The translations under genes were made by a program, and so were the position numbers. From Paraburkholderia terricola (lineage in GTDB: Bacteria > Pseudomonadota > Gammaproteobacteria > Burkholderiales > Burkholderiaceae): a stretch of DNA of 64,000 nt. Below, piece after piece: positions 53,080 to 62,554 of this stretch. Location: contig NZ_FRAB01000005.1 of NCBI RefSeq assembly GCF_900142195.1, positions 62,001 to 126,000 of the forward strand. Direction: 5' to 3'. The notes beneath the pieces were generated by a model. It did no database searches and had not been told where the DNA came from. It worked only from the letters and a program-made list of their open reading frames with translations. The number at the start of each line of letters is the position of its first letter. The stretch's first letter is position 1.

Positions 53080-55820
53080 ACGCGATCATTGACGACCACC
53101 AGCGAATCAGGGATGCGCTTTCGTTCATCCCTCCGACCATCGAACGCGAACAGTGGTTTCGCGTCGGCGCTGCGATCAAGCACGAAATGGGAGCCGACGG
53201 CTTCGAGCTATTCGATACCTGGAGCCGTGGCGACCCCGCCTACATCGAGGCGGATACGCACGACACATGGCGCTCGATTCAGGCCGGCCGGGGTATTACC
53301 GGGGCCACGCTGTTCGCCATAGCGAAGGAATACGGCTTTGACCCTCGCTCGCATAAAGCGATGGTGATCGACCCGGCAGAGATGGAGCGCCGCCGTACCG
53401 AGCGCGCCGCTCGCGCAAAGCGCGACGCAGAAGCGCGCGTAAAGCAGCACAAGCAGGCGGCGACGCTAGCCGCGGTCATTCTGAAAAAGACCAAGCCGGC
53501 TCGCGATGATCATCCGTATCTGATGCGCAAGGGGCTCGCCGCGATCTCCACATTGCGCGAGATCGATGTCGACCGCCTTCAGGCTTTGATCGGATACAAA
53601 CCGCAGTCCGGTGGCGACGCTCTGACCGGCCGGATTCTTATCGCGCCGGTAACCATCGGCGCCGCCGTTACCACGGTTGAGATGATCGACGAGACGGGCC
53701 GCAAGTCGGCGTTAGCGGGCGGCGAGAAAGCCGGCGGCGCGTGGATCGCGTCGACGCCGGTTAAGACCGCCACGCGATACCTGATTGCGGAGGGCGTGGC
53801 GACAACGCTATCGGCGCACGTTTGCACGGGTATTCCGGCCGTTGCAGCGCTGTCGTCCGGCAACCTGATGAAAGTCGCAACGAAGCTGCGCGCACTTCAT
53901 CCGGACGTTGAAATCATCATCTTGGGTGACTTGGGCAACGGGCAGCAAAAGGCAGTCGAGGCCGCCAAGGCAATCGGTGGCAGGCTGGCTCTGCCGGCAT
54001 TCGGCGACGATCGACAGAATGATCAAACAGACTTTAACGACATGCACCTGCTGCTCGGGGCTGACGCCGTGAAGGACCGCATTGATGCGGCAGAAGTGCC
54101 GGTTGATCCGGCGCATGAACGGAACGCGCCGGCCAGTATGTCCGACGGCTGTGTTCCAAAGGGATTCACGGTTTTTCCCTATCGCGGCGTCTTCTATGAG
54201 GAGGATGACGGGACACCCCACTGGATCTGCTCGACGCTGCACGTCCGCGCGCTGGTGCGCGACCGGGCATCTGAAAACTGGGGGCGCCTGCTGGAATGGC
54301 AAGACGCCGACGGCCATCCGCACGTTTGGGCGATGCCGATGGAGATGCTTCGATCCGACGGCGCGGACATGCGCGGCGAGCTGGCGCGGCTCGGGCTCGA
54401 CATCGCACCAGGCAACAAGGCACGCAATAAACTGACCGAGTACGTGACGACGGCGAAGCCGCAAGCTCGGGGGCGATGCGTTACACGCACCGGGTGGCAT
54501 GCCGGCGCATTCGTGTTTCCGGACCGGACGATTGGCGAGTCGAAGGAGCGGGTCATTTTTCAGGCTGAGTCCGTAATGCGTGCGTACTCGCAGGCCGGCA
54601 CGCTCGATGACTGGAAACAGAATGTCGCGCGTCTCTGCTCCGGTAATTCCCGGCTGCTGCTTGCTGTCTCCACAGCGTTCGCCGGCATGATGCTCAGTTA
54701 CTCAGGTCAGGAGTCTGGCGGCTTGAACATCGTAGGCAACTCGTCGACCGGCAAGACGACAGCGCTCCGGGCGGCGTGTAGCGTTTTCGGTCCGCCGGAA
54801 TACATGCAACGGTGGCGAGCCACGTCGAACGGGCTCGAGGGACTGGCGGCGCTGCACAACGATACGTTGCTGGTGCTCGACGAGCTCGCGCAAGTCGATC
54901 CTCGCGAGGCGGGCGAAATTGCCTACATGCTGGCAAACGGTAGTGGGAAGGCGCGGGCTGGGCGCACCGGAGCTGCGCGAACGCGGCAGACATGGCGCCT
55001 GCTGTTCCTGTCCGCCGGCGAGATCGGCCTCGCCCAGCACATGCAAGCCGGCGGGAAGACGGCGAAGGCGGGTCAGGAGGTCCGACTGGTCGAGATTCCC
55101 GCTGATGCCGGCGCGGGTTTCGGGCTCTTCGAAACGCTTCACGGTTTGACGGGCGGCGCGGAACTCTCGTCGACCATCAACGATGCATGCACGCGAAGCT
55201 ACGGTACGGCCGCGATTGAATTCCTGACGGCGGTGACCGCAGAGCCCGGCATCATCGAGCAATGGCTCAAGACGCAGACTGCCGAATTTCTCGCGGCGAA
55301 CCTGCCGGCGGATGCAAACGGGCAGGCTCACCGCGTCTGCCAGCGGCTCGCCCTGATCGGGCTTGCTGGGGAGTATGCGACCAACCGCGGCATCACCGGA
55401 TGGACGGACGGAGAAGCCTTGCAGGCAGCGGCGAAGTGCTTCTCTGCATGGCTGGAAAACCGTGGCGGCGCCGGCAATCAGGAGCGCGCAAACGTGCTGG
55501 CAGCCGTCAAAGCGTTCTTCGAGTCGCATGAGGAATCGCGCTTCACCGACCTGGCGGCCATCAGCGATCGACCAACCATCAATCGGGCTGGTTACAAACG
55601 CTCCACCGATGGGACGGTGGAGTACCTGGTATTTCCGGAGGTATTCAAACGCGAGGTATGCGCCGGACACGACCCGAAAGCGGCGGCCAAGATGCTGATT
55701 GAAGCCGGATGGTTGAAGCCTGCATCCAACGGATGGGCTCAGAGAGCGGAGCGACTTCCGGGTAAAGGACCGACGAAGGTGTACGTCTTCACCTCTTCCA
55801 TCTGGGAGGCGGCGCAATGA
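53076..55820 (+). CDS. PriCT-2/Toprim/DUF927 primase-helicase
   Basis: A 914-residue replication protein of the P4-alpha-like type, expected to prime and unwind the element's DNA. Domains: PriCT-2 (about 5-85: WFRVGAAIKHEMGADGFELF, ADTHDTWRSIQAGRGITGAT); Toprim-like (about 200-345: YLIAEGVATTLSAHVCTGIP, EIIILGDLGNGQQKAVEAAK, TDFNDMHLLLG); DUF927 helicase-like (about 365-720) with Walker A GNSSTGKTTALRAACSVFG (about 553) and Walker B LLVLDELAQVD. Starts at a GTG overlapping the previous stop. An iteron-like cluster lies directly downstream. Confidence 0.92.
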   Translation: MNAIIDDHQRIRDALSFIPPTIEREQWFRVGAAIKHEMGADGFELFDTWSRGDPAYIEADTHDTWRSIQAGRGITGATLFAIAKEYGFDPRSHKAMVIDPAEMERRRTERAARAKRDAEARVKQHKQAATLAAVILKKTKPARDDHPYLMRKGLAAISTLREIDVDRLQALIGYKPQSGGDALTGRILIAPVTIGAAVTTVEMIDETGRKSALAGGEKAGGAWIASTPVKTATRYLIAEGVATTLSAHVCTGIPAVAALSSGNLMKVATKLRALHPDVEIIILGDLGNGQQKAVEAAKAIGGRLALPAFGDDRQNDQTDFNDMHLLLGADAVKDRIDAAEVPVDPAHERNAPASMSDGCVPKGFTVFPYRGVFYEEDDGTPHWICSTLHVRALVRDRASENWGRLLEWQDADGHPHVWAMPMEMLRSDGADMRGELARLGLDIAPGNKARNKLTEYVTTAKPQARGRCVTRTGWHAGAFVFPDRTIGESKERVIFQAESVMRAYSQAGTLDDWKQNVARLCSGNSRLLLAVSTAFAGMMLSYSGQESGGLNIVGNSSTGKTTALRAACSVFGPPEYMQRWRATSNGLEGLAALHNDTLLVLDELAQVDPREAGEIAYMLANGSGKARAGRTGAARTRQTWRLLFLSAGEIGLAQHMQAGGKTAKAGQEVRLVEIPADAGAGFGLFETLHGLTGGAELSSTINDACTRSYGTAAIEFLTAVTAEPGIIEQWLKTQTAEFLAANLPADANGQAHRVCQRLALIGLAGEYATNRGITGWTDGEALQAAAKCFSAWLENRGGAGNQERANVLAAVKAFFESHEESRFTDLAAISDRPTINRAGYKRSTDGTVEYLVFPEVFKREVCAGHDPKAAAKMLIEAGWLKPASNGWAQRAERLPGKGPTKVYVFTSSIWEAAQ

Positions 55821-56125
55821 TTTTCTTCCAGACACTCTCAAAAACGCGGTTACAACGGTTACGCGGTTACATGAGTCGCGAAACCCTTACTGCAGAGGCG
55901 TTTCGGCGTAACCACAACTCTGTAACCGCAACGCATCGTAACCGCAGCGCGAGAAGCATTGAGCATCTGTGTAACCGCAGTCGCGGTTACGGCGCCTCCC
56001 GGTTACGTTCGATCGGTTACGCGCAAACCCTTGCTGCACAAGCCTTTCACGGGAGCGTAACCGTAGTAACCGCAGTAACCGCGAAAAATGGCGATGCTCG
56101 CGGCGCTACTTGCATGCAGGTTTAA
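55817..56125 (+). CDS. Possible small protein overlapping the repeat cluster
   Basis: A 102-codon frame starts in the stop of the primase-helicase gene (ATGA). Its composition is odd (many Arg, Asn, Ser, Thr; ending VTVVTAVTAKNGDARGAT), which follows from the GTAACC repeats in the DNA. It may be a real coupled gene, or just a frame kept open by chance in an origin region. No known family. Confidence 0.3.
   Translation: MIFFQTLSKTRLQRLRGYMSRETLTAEAFRRNHNSVTATHRNRSARSIEHLCNRSRGYGASRLRSIGYAQTLAAQAFHGSVTVVTAVTAKNGDARGATCMQV
55848..56080. repeat. Iteron-like cluster: 13 GGTTAC/GTAACC hexamers, candidate replication origin
   Basis: GGTTAC starts at 55848, 55857, 55865; GTAACC at 55908, 55922, 55938, 55971; GGTTAC at 55985, 56001, 56015; GTAACC at 56057, 56066, 56075. 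The orientation pattern is 3 forward, 4 reverse, 3 forward, 3 reverse. Most copies continue as GTAACCGC or GCGGTTAC, and the central pair forms a perfect dyad (GTAACCGC-AGTC-GCGGTTAC, 55971-55990). Expected chance frequency of a hexamer in 230 bp is far below this. It follows the primase-helicase gene. Confidence 0.85.
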
Positions 56126-56262
56126 CAGGTAAGCATCGAGCAAGCCTCGGCGGGACACCGCCAGATGTAAGCCGTGATGGCAGTTGCAGCGATCGAAATC
56201 AATGCACCCAGCATAGCCCTAAGTAGTACTAACGTGGCACAAGGCCACATTTGAGGAAACAG

Positions 56263-56457
56263 ATGAAAGACGACACAACCAAGGCCGGAATCATCGGCCG
56301 ACCGATGGGAATGCCGCGCAAGGTGCTCGAGCAGATGGGGAAGACCAACCCCGCGGCGAAGGCGGTGAGCGCACTGATGAACGGCAGCACAAGCCTTGAC
56401 GAAAAGCGCCGGATCGTTCGCCGGATGCAGATGGACAACCTGAATAACGAGAAGTGA
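56263..56457 (+). CDS. Small hypothetical protein
   Basis: A 64-residue basic protein (MKDDTTKAGIIGRPMGMPRK, VLEQMGKTNPAAKAVSALMN). The ATG has GAGGAAACAG upstream; nearly the same leader (GAGGAAACAGACA) precedes the next gene. No known motif. It could be a DNA-packaging or scaffold accessory protein, but this is a guess. Confidence 0.65.
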   Translation: MKDDTTKAGIIGRPMGMPRKVLEQMGKTNPAAKAVSALMNGSTSLDEKRRIVRRMQMDNLNNEK

Positions 56458-56468
56458 GGAAACAGACA

Positions 56469-57026
56469 ATGCAGACCATTTACGAACTTTCGCCCGAGTA
56501 CAAAGAAGCGTTCGATACAGTCAACAAGATGCGTGCGCGCATCGATGAGCTGAACCAGCTGGAGGGCGTCCAGCGGACCGCCCTCGCCGAGGGTCCCGTC
56601 AAAGTTCAACATGCGGCGACGCCGCGCGAGCTGGCGTTGAAAGTCATGAACGGCGAGACCGCAGACAATTCGCAGCGCGACGAATTCGAAAAGATGCGCA
56701 CGGACCACGCTAAGACCAAGGCCGACATGGAGATTCTTCAGCGCGGCGTGACGCCGCACCACGAAGCTATGTTGATCTTGCGTGAACGCGTTAGCTCCAA
56801 GCGCATGAAGCAGGAGGACGTTCGCCGCGCGACAGAGAAGGTCGCCAAGGCAGCCCTTCAGATGGCGGCGGCGCAAAAGGAGATGGCCAATCTTTGCCGC
56901 GATTTGACGGCCGCCGGCTTTCAGGACTTCAGTGAATCCATGCTGTTCAGCGTCGAGCCCTATGTGACTGTGCCCGACGCCCTGGAGGTGTACGCGAAGC
57001 GCATTACCGGCGTCGCCTCGGCGTAG
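56469..57026 (+). CDS. Hypothetical coiled-coil protein
   Basis: A 185-residue charged protein with two long helices (YKEAFDTVNKMRARIDELNQ; MKQEDVRRATEKVAKAALQM), likely a coiled coil. Not recognised. It follows the small gene above by 11 bp with the same type of ribosome site, so the two form a unit. Shape and place suggest a phage scaffold or packaging accessory, without direct support. Confidence 0.7.
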   Translation: MQTIYELSPEYKEAFDTVNKMRARIDELNQLEGVQRTALAEGPVKVQHAATPRELALKVMNGETADNSQRDEFEKMRTDHAKTKADMEILQRGVTPHHEAMLILRERVSSKRMKQEDVRRATEKVAKAALQMAAAQKEMANLCRDLTAAGFQDFSESMLFSVEPYVTVPDALEVYAKRITGVASA

Positions 57027-57179
57027 CGCACCGCGCTTTCTGATCGGCGGCTCGCGATGCTTGATGTCGCGCACGCCGTCGCTCCATACGGCTCGATCGC
57101 CGCCAGCGCGCTGCGATCGGATTCACTCCCATCCAGTCCGTCCTGAATTTCAGGCCGGACAATTTCACCGAGGGTAATC

Positions 57180-57485
57180 ATGCCCGCAGGACTTCAAATA
57201 TGGGATGCGTCAGGGAACCTGGTGCTTGACGGCACGCATCGCTTGGGCCGCATCAAGGGCAGTCACTACCTTGATGGCAATTCTGGCAATATCTCGATGG
57301 ATTTATCCGACGGCACGCCGTTCTGGTCGTTCCAGCCGGACTTCCTCTTCGCGCACATCAACGGTAATTCACCGGTGCCCGTGGTCAGCATTTCGTCGAC
57401 GGGCGTTGTGTGGACGTACACGTCCCCGCCATCGCAGAGCTACATCTACCCGATTACTGGCAACCTTTACTGGGGGTGCTACTGA
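57180..57485 (+). CDS. Phage-like small protein with a single GLQxWDxxG domain
   Basis: A 101-residue protein starting MPAGLQIWDASGNLVLDGTH, RLGRIKGS, then GTPFWSFQPDFLFAHINGNS. This resembles DUF6453-type proteins encoded near phage tail genes. The next gene contains two more copies of the same domain. The stop overlaps the next start (TGATG). Probably a virion-surface or tail-associated protein. Confidence 0.7.
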   Translation: MPAGLQIWDASGNLVLDGTHRLGRIKGSHYLDGNSGNISMDLSDGTPFWSFQPDFLFAHINGNSPVPVVSISSTGVVWTYTSPPSQSYIYPITGNLYWGCY

Positions 57486-58204
57486 TGACTGCCGGTTTTC
57501 AGGCCTTCACCGATACCGGCGTTGTCCAGATCGACGGAATGACGCCGAACTACCAACTCATTGCAACGCTGGTTCAGGTAACGCAACAGGAGAGCATCCC
57601 CACCGTTTTCAACAACGTAAACACCCAGTTTTACGGGACGTTCTGGCATACGAAGTTCACGTTCAACGCGAGCAGTCCGTTTTTTGCGTTCAGGGCAGAC
57701 GGCGGCGTGTTGGCCACGCCGTGGAAGTTTTCAAAATCCCAAGGCGGAAACACCTTTACCGCGGAATTCGTATCGGTTAGTCAGGCGACAATTCGCCTGT
57801 ACATATTTGACCAGGTCCCGGTCACCAGTAGCAGGTTCGGTCTCCAAGTGTTCGATGCGGCAGGCGCTTTGATAGCTGACGCCGCCGTTCCGTTCGCGCG
57901 CATCATCGATGTTATCGAGGGTCAGTATCAGCCCGGCTCCGGATGGCAGGCCGTTGGGAATTCGATACCGGGACCAAATACGCAATCCAAGTCGTACGGC
58001 GTGCCGGTTGCATTCGGAGGTGCCCTTGCCGCGCATTTCTTTCTCAATACAAGCCCGTTCATCCTGTCGGCGTTCGGTGCGAACGGCGGCGCGATCAGTT
58101 GGGAATTTCACCAGTACATTGGCAATAACAGCGGGACTTTCGTCGGCTTTGCCGAAGCAACCCGGTATCGATTCATGGTGCTCGATATGACCGGCATTCC
58201 ATAA
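57485..58204 (+). CDS. Phage-like protein with two copies of the same domain
   Basis: A 239-residue protein. Copy 1 starts MTAGFQAFTDTGVVQIDG and contains SPFFAFRADGGVLATPWKF; copy 2 starts near residue 120 with FGLQVFDAAGALIADAAVPF and has SPFILSAFGANGGAISWEF. The two halves end in similar beta strands (ATIRLYIFDQ; ATRYRFMVLDM). It therefore looks like an internal duplication of the domain in the preceding gene. Role unknown; tail-associated by analogy. Confidence 0.7.
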   Translation: MTAGFQAFTDTGVVQIDGMTPNYQLIATLVQVTQQESIPTVFNNVNTQFYGTFWHTKFTFNASSPFFAFRADGGVLATPWKFSKSQGGNTFTAEFVSVSQATIRLYIFDQVPVTSSRFGLQVFDAAGALIADAAVPFARIIDVIEGQYQPGSGWQAVGNSIPGPNTQSKSYGVPVAFGGALAAHFFLNTSPFILSAFGANGGAISWEFHQYIGNNSGTFVGFAEATRYRFMVLDMTGIP

Positions 58205-58335
58205 GAGGCAAATACGGCGCGGCGGGCCGGGTCGCGCCGAATGCGCGGTGATGAGCGACAAAACTCGCGCGAGCGAAAGGGCCTGTAAACTTTAAGCGCG
58301 GGAAAGAATTAACAAGTCTGATACGGGGGCAAACG

Positions 58336-59136
58336 ATGGTCAAAACAATTGCAGCATTAGCTTTTGCGACACTGGGTCTCGCTGCGTGCGGAGGCGGAGG
58401 AGATAGCGGCGCGGCACCGGTCGCAAAAACGATGAAGCTGTCGCTTTATGGTCAACCCTTCACGAAGAGCGGCACAGTGTCCCATGCCCAATGGGTGGCG
58501 AGAGCGGACACGCCGTCGAGCGACGCTGCGGCGACGGTTCAAACGTTGCAGGAAGCTCTGACAGCACGCGGCGTACCGGCGACCATTACCGCGCAGGTGA
58601 TGGACGGGACGACGTTGCATCAAATTGTGATGGGGGAAAACAACGGCCTGCCGCCGACGCCTGACCAGTTCAAAACGGATCCGAGCGAGTACCTGATCGT
58701 CAATTTCCAGCTCGACGATATGGTGACGCCCTGGAGTGACCCGGCTCAAGGGGCCGCCGTTTCTCAGTTCGGGCACGACCTTGCTGTATTCACCCAGCGG
58801 GCGTCAGTGAGCGGCAAGTTAGTGTACGCCGTTCAACCCATCCAGACGTGCGACGTGCCTAACGGCGGCGGCGCTGCATTTGGTCTCATATCGGCCATTG
58901 CAGACGCGAAGAGCCATTCAAACCTCAACACCATGGGATCAATTCCGTTCGGGGTTTCCTTTGGCGGCTCTCAAGGAAATCCGATTCCGAGTCCGGATCT
59001 CGCCCACCTCGGCCCGGACTGCCGGACACCGGATGCATATCTGTTAAACATGCGCACGAATGCGATCGCCGATTACATCGCGGCCCTGTACAAGGAGACG
59101 GCGGCAACTCCAGTGCTGCAAGCGGCGCATCGGTGA
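58336..59136 (+). CDS. Lipoprotein of unknown function
   Basis: A 266-residue protein with a lipoprotein signal (IAALAFATLGLAACGGGGDS; lipobox LAAC). The mature part has IVNFQLDDMVTPWSDPAQGA and a GSIPFGVSFGGSQGNPI stretch that hints at an SGNH/esterase-like fold, but the catalytic set is not clear. A lysogenic-conversion type surface protein is possible. Followed by a terminator. Confidence 0.7.
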   Translation: MVKTIAALAFATLGLAACGGGGDSGAAPVAKTMKLSLYGQPFTKSGTVSHAQWVARADTPSSDAAATVQTLQEALTARGVPATITAQVMDGTTLHQIVMGENNGLPPTPDQFKTDPSEYLIVNFQLDDMVTPWSDPAQGAAVSQFGHDLAVFTQRASVSGKLVYAVQPIQTCDVPNGGGAAFGLISAIADAKSHSNLNTMGSIPFGVSFGGSQGNPIPSPDLAHLGPDCRTPDAYLLNMRTNAIADYIAALYKETAATPVLQAAHR

Positions 59137-59167
59137 GCGGAATCTAGGGACCAAAAACGCATGAATA

Positions 59168-59199
59168 AAAGCCCGCACGGTTCGCGCCGCGCGGGCTTT
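59168..59199. terminator. Hairpin between convergent lipoprotein and DUF2513-like genes
   Basis: Stem AAAGCCCGC (59168-59176) with GCGGGCTTT (59191-59199). It is flanked by AAAA on the left and TTTAT on the right, so it can serve both directions. Confidence 0.75.
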
Positions 59200-59204
59200 A
59201 TGCC

Positions 59205-59477
59205 TTACGACGCCAGTTTCGCGCAAGTCTTCGGCTTATCCGTGGTGCTGCGGGACTGGTCAAGGGCATCATGACCAGCCCACGTAAGGCGTACTTTTTC
59301 TCCATCGCGGGCAACGAAGCCGCGATCGATGGCAAGCTTCGTGTGGTATTCGATGGCTCCCTCGGGGGCTCCGTCATCTCCGATGGCCGCCTCAATCTCG
59401 AAGATCAGCATCGCCGCGCTATCCGAAGACTCAAGAGTCTCAAGAATTTCTGAGATAACGGACTCAAGTCGCTTCAT
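59205..59477 (-). CDS. DUF2513-like small protein
   Basis: A 90-residue protein, the only convincing leftward gene in the interior of the element. MKRLESVISEILETLESSDS, then EYHTKLAIDRGFVARDGEKV and RLTWAGHDALDQSRS match the DUF2513 outline (YHxxLLxxxGLI ... LTWxGHdFLD), a winged-helix-like family seen in phages and islands. Function unknown; possibly a regulator. Confidence 0.65.
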   Translation of the reverse strand: MKRLESVISEILETLESSDSAAMLIFEIEAAIGDDGAPEGAIEYHTKLAIDRGFVARDGEKVRLTWAGHDALDQSRSTTDKPKTCAKLAS

Positions 59478-59984
59478 TTTTATAGGTCTCTCTCAACAAA
59501 AGGAACCGGTAGGATACCGCGCTTCTCTACCGACATCGAAGCGCCAGTAACTTCAAAGCCGTCAATCAGAGAAGAGCGCCTCTCGGTTCAGAACGCTCGC
59601 GACGAATATCAAGACACGTGAGGGTTCGCAATGAGTCGCAAGCTCGCAACGCGGAAGCCACGCAGACGCAGATGGCGTGTGATCTGCCGGACACCCAATG
59701 GACGCTAATGCACCTGAGCCTCCGTTCGCAGTCAATTCGCAATATTTACGCGATCTCGGCGTCAGCGGACGGGATGGGCTAGGATGCGCAAGCATGGCGG
59801 AATCTCGTCAAGCAATTACAAGGAAGATAACTATGTGTCGAGAGGGTATCGGGAGTGGTCGCGAAGAAAAACATCTCGGGCTAAGTTCGAGAGGTTGCAT
59901 CACGATGAAGGGACCTCGTGCCCTCACGACACCAGTGCCTCGCGGGTTTGGCAGGACCGGCAGCCATTTGGGAATCACTGCGCG
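59478..59984. other. Gap upstream of the KAP NTPase gene
   Basis: About 500 bp with short frames only. An in-frame extension of the KAP gene back to 59784 is open, but it has atypical composition and no ribosome site, so it was left out. No repeat or clear promoter seen. Confidence 0.4.
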
Positions 59985-62327
59985 ATGATCGGGCCACTGG
60001 ACCGTCTGTCAAAGTGGTGCGTTCGTCGCCGCGCGAAGCTCAATGCGGAAGCCGCGAGGACTGAACCACCAGACGGAGGGATTGGAGCGGAGGCGCCGAT
60101 CCGGACGACATCCCAAGATCGCCTGAGGAGGACCGACTTCGCGCACCGCATTGCCGGCGTCCTCTCGGAGCTCAGCCTGCGCGAGGGGAGGGTCTTTGCA
60201 ATCCGGGGCGGATGGGGCTTTGGTAAATCATCCTTAAAGAACCTAGTCACGGAAAGACTTGATGCCATGAGCGATGGCGCGGAGTGGCTTGAGTTCAATC
60301 CTTGGCAGTGGGGTGACGGCGACGCGATCGCCCGCGCGCTATTCGGTCAGATCGCGGATCGTCTCGGGGGTGAACACTCGAAGGCAGCGCTCGCCCGTGC
60401 AGCGGCACTGCGACGTTACGGCGCAATCCTCACAGGAACCGGCGCCCCGCTCAAGGAGGCCAGCGGGTCAAGTCACCTCATCTCGATGGTCCTGACGAAT
60501 GTTTCAGTGATCGCTGTTGCCTCGGCCATAGGCTTCGACCTCCCGACTGCAGCCAAGGCAGCCGTCGCCCTCGCCCTCCTCTCTGTCGGCGCGCCTCTAT
60601 TTGGACGCTTGCTGACGCATCTGGGACGTGATCGTGGCGGCGAGCCGCTCGACAAGGTACGCGAAACGCTGGAGGTCCGTCTTCGCGAACTCAGCCGACC
60701 GCTCGTGGTCTTTGTCGACGACATAGACCGACTCGAGCCCGAGCAGATCAGGATGCTTCTTCGGCAGGTGAAGGCGAACGCCAACCTGCCGAACATCGTC
60801 TTTGTGCTCTTATTTCAGCCGAGCATCGTAGAGGGGGCACTCGACCCAGTCGCTGATGGCGATGGGCGCGCCTTCCTTGAGAAGATCGTGCAAGCTAGCT
60901 TCGACCTACCGGCGGTCCCAGTGTCGATCGTTCATCGTACATTCGCAGAGGAGCTAACACAGCTGGCGGCCCAGTACGCGACTGATGAAAACGGGTTCAC
61001 GCAGACGCGCTGGGGTAATGCCTTCGTCGGCTGCATCCAGCCCATGCTGCGCAACATGCGTGACGCGCGCCGACTGATCTCGTCCATTGCCGTGCACCTG
61101 CCGTTGCATGCCGACGGCGACGTGTTCGAGGTGAACATCGTCGACTTTTTTCTTCTGGAGACGCTCCGGGTATTTGAACCGGACCTCCATGAGACGCTGT
61201 TCCGGCAGAGGGAGCTGGTCCTCCAAGAATGGCGCCCTTCGGGCTATGGTCGGCGGGATGCGGACAAGGATGCGGCAGAGAGACTTCTCGAGATCGTGTC
61301 GGAAGAGCGCCGCGCCATCGTTCGGGACGCACTCAAAGCCCTCTTCCCGCCTCTCGAATGGGCGTATGGAGGCACGAACTACGCAGACGGCTTCCATCTT
61401 ACGTGGTTGACCTCAAAGCGGGTGTGCTCCCCGCGCTACTTCCCGCGCTACTTCGAATTACAAACCGCGCTCGGTGAAATATCGGAGCGCCGCTTCGTCG
61501 CGTTTCTCGATGCGACGGCGACGAAGGACGGTCTCGCTGCGGCGATCGCTGACATTGAGGCCGATCACCTGCTGCCCTCGCTCGTCGCCAGGTTAGACGA
61601 GTCCGTCGACCGCCTTCCGGTCGAGAACGCCGCAGTGCTACTGCCCGGGATGTTCAGGATAGCCCAGAAGCTTGCAGGATTGACCGACGGCGACCCCTTC
61701 AATTCGCCTTGGGTTTCAGCATGGCGAGCGACGAGCTGGTTTCTGAAACGGATCCCGGATGGCGTGCGAGGTGGTCTTGCAATCGATGCCCTCCGTCAGA
61801 CCAAGGCGCTTTCCGTAGCCGCGATCCTGATCCATCTGAGCGATCCGGCTGATCGGAGAGAGGACGACGACGGCGCTTTCGATCCAACGCTCGACCTGCA
61901 CACCATCAAGGCGATGAAGGCTGAATGGCTGCGGTTGATGAGGAGCCGGGCCGTGGATGGTGACGCACTAATCGCCGAACCCGATCTACTTGTCCAGCTC
62001 TACCGATGGAGGGACTATGTGGGTTCAATGGACGAGCCCCGCGAGTGGATGGCGAGGGCTATCCGGACTGACGAGGGATTCGCGAGCATGTCTACACGCA
62101 TGATGAGCCGGGGCACAAGCTATTCGGTGGGCGATCGAGTCTCAACGCCTCGCAACACCTTCAACAGACAGACGATCGATGACTTCATTGGTATCGACGT
62201 GGCAAAGGCTAGGTGCGACGCGATCGATACCGCCGAATTCCCCGAGCACGAGGAGGCTCTGCGAACTTTGCATAGATCCCTTGAGATGTGGCTCGGGCTG
62301 AGAGAGCGCGACCCTTTCGATTTCTGA
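59985..62327 (+). CDS. KAP family P-loop NTPase, possible anti-phage protein
   Basis: A 780-residue KAP-type NTPase. Walker A GGWGFGKSS (about residue 75, after FAIR), the WxEFNPWQW motif after it (EWLEFNPWQWGDGDAIARAL), a hydrophobic insert with one or two membrane segments (about 165-205: MVLTNVSVIAVASAIGFDLP, AAVALALLSVGAPLFGRLL), and Walker B VVFVDDIDRLEPEQI (about 241). Membrane segments placed inside the P-loop domain are the KAP hallmark. Known members include PifA (phage T7 exclusion) and QatA. The start at 59985 is uncertain (GGGA 11 bases upstream). Confidence 0.88.
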   Translation: MIGPLDRLSKWCVRRRAKLNAEAARTEPPDGGIGAEAPIRTTSQDRLRRTDFAHRIAGVLSELSLREGRVFAIRGGWGFGKSSLKNLVTERLDAMSDGAEWLEFNPWQWGDGDAIARALFGQIADRLGGEHSKAALARAAALRRYGAILTGTGAPLKEASGSSHLISMVLTNVSVIAVASAIGFDLPTAAKAAVALALLSVGAPLFGRLLTHLGRDRGGEPLDKVRETLEVRLRELSRPLVVFVDDIDRLEPEQIRMLLRQVKANANLPNIVFVLLFQPSIVEGALDPVADGDGRAFLEKIVQASFDLPAVPVSIVHRTFAEELTQLAAQYATDENGFTQTRWGNAFVGCIQPMLRNMRDARRLISSIAVHLPLHADGDVFEVNIVDFFLLETLRVFEPDLHETLFRQRELVLQEWRPSGYGRRDADKDAAERLLEIVSEERRAIVRDALKALFPPLEWAYGGTNYADGFHLTWLTSKRVCSPRYFPRYFELQTALGEISERRFVAFLDATATKDGLAAAIADIEADHLLPSLVARLDESVDRLPVENAAVLLPGMFRIAQKLAGLTDGDPFNSPWVSAWRATSWFLKRIPDGVRGGLAIDALRQTKALSVAAILIHLSDPADRREDDDGAFDPTLDLHTIKAMKAEWLRLMRSRAVDGDALIAEPDLLVQLYRWRDYVGSMDEPREWMARAIRTDEGFASMSTRMMSRGTSYSVGDRVSTPRNTFNRQTIDDFIGIDVAKARCDAIDTAEFPEHEEALRTLHRSLEMWLGLRERDPFDF

Positions 62328-62554
62328 CGGCAAACTCTATCGCTGACGAATCGTTCGGAAGCGTACCGCTCAGACGCTGGCAGTTAGCGTGAAACAGGAT
62401 CGATGTGGCGAAGAAGTGGCGAGCGATACCTCGCAAGGCCATGCCAGCATTGACGATGCACATTCCTGTGAGTCATCCGGCAATTTGCAAAGCCGCGATG
62501 CTATCGCCCAAAGGTTTCGTTTGACGTGCGGCAGTAGCACCAGTGCACTCGCTC

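Noticed and set aside
56122..56250. Leftward 42-codon frame with a hydrophobic helix
   Set aside because: Opposite to surrounding genes, weak start, and too short to support without homology.
59784..59984. N-terminal extension of the KAP NTPase
   Set aside because: Open frame but Arg/His/Ser-rich with no ribosome site; the conserved part begins after 59985.
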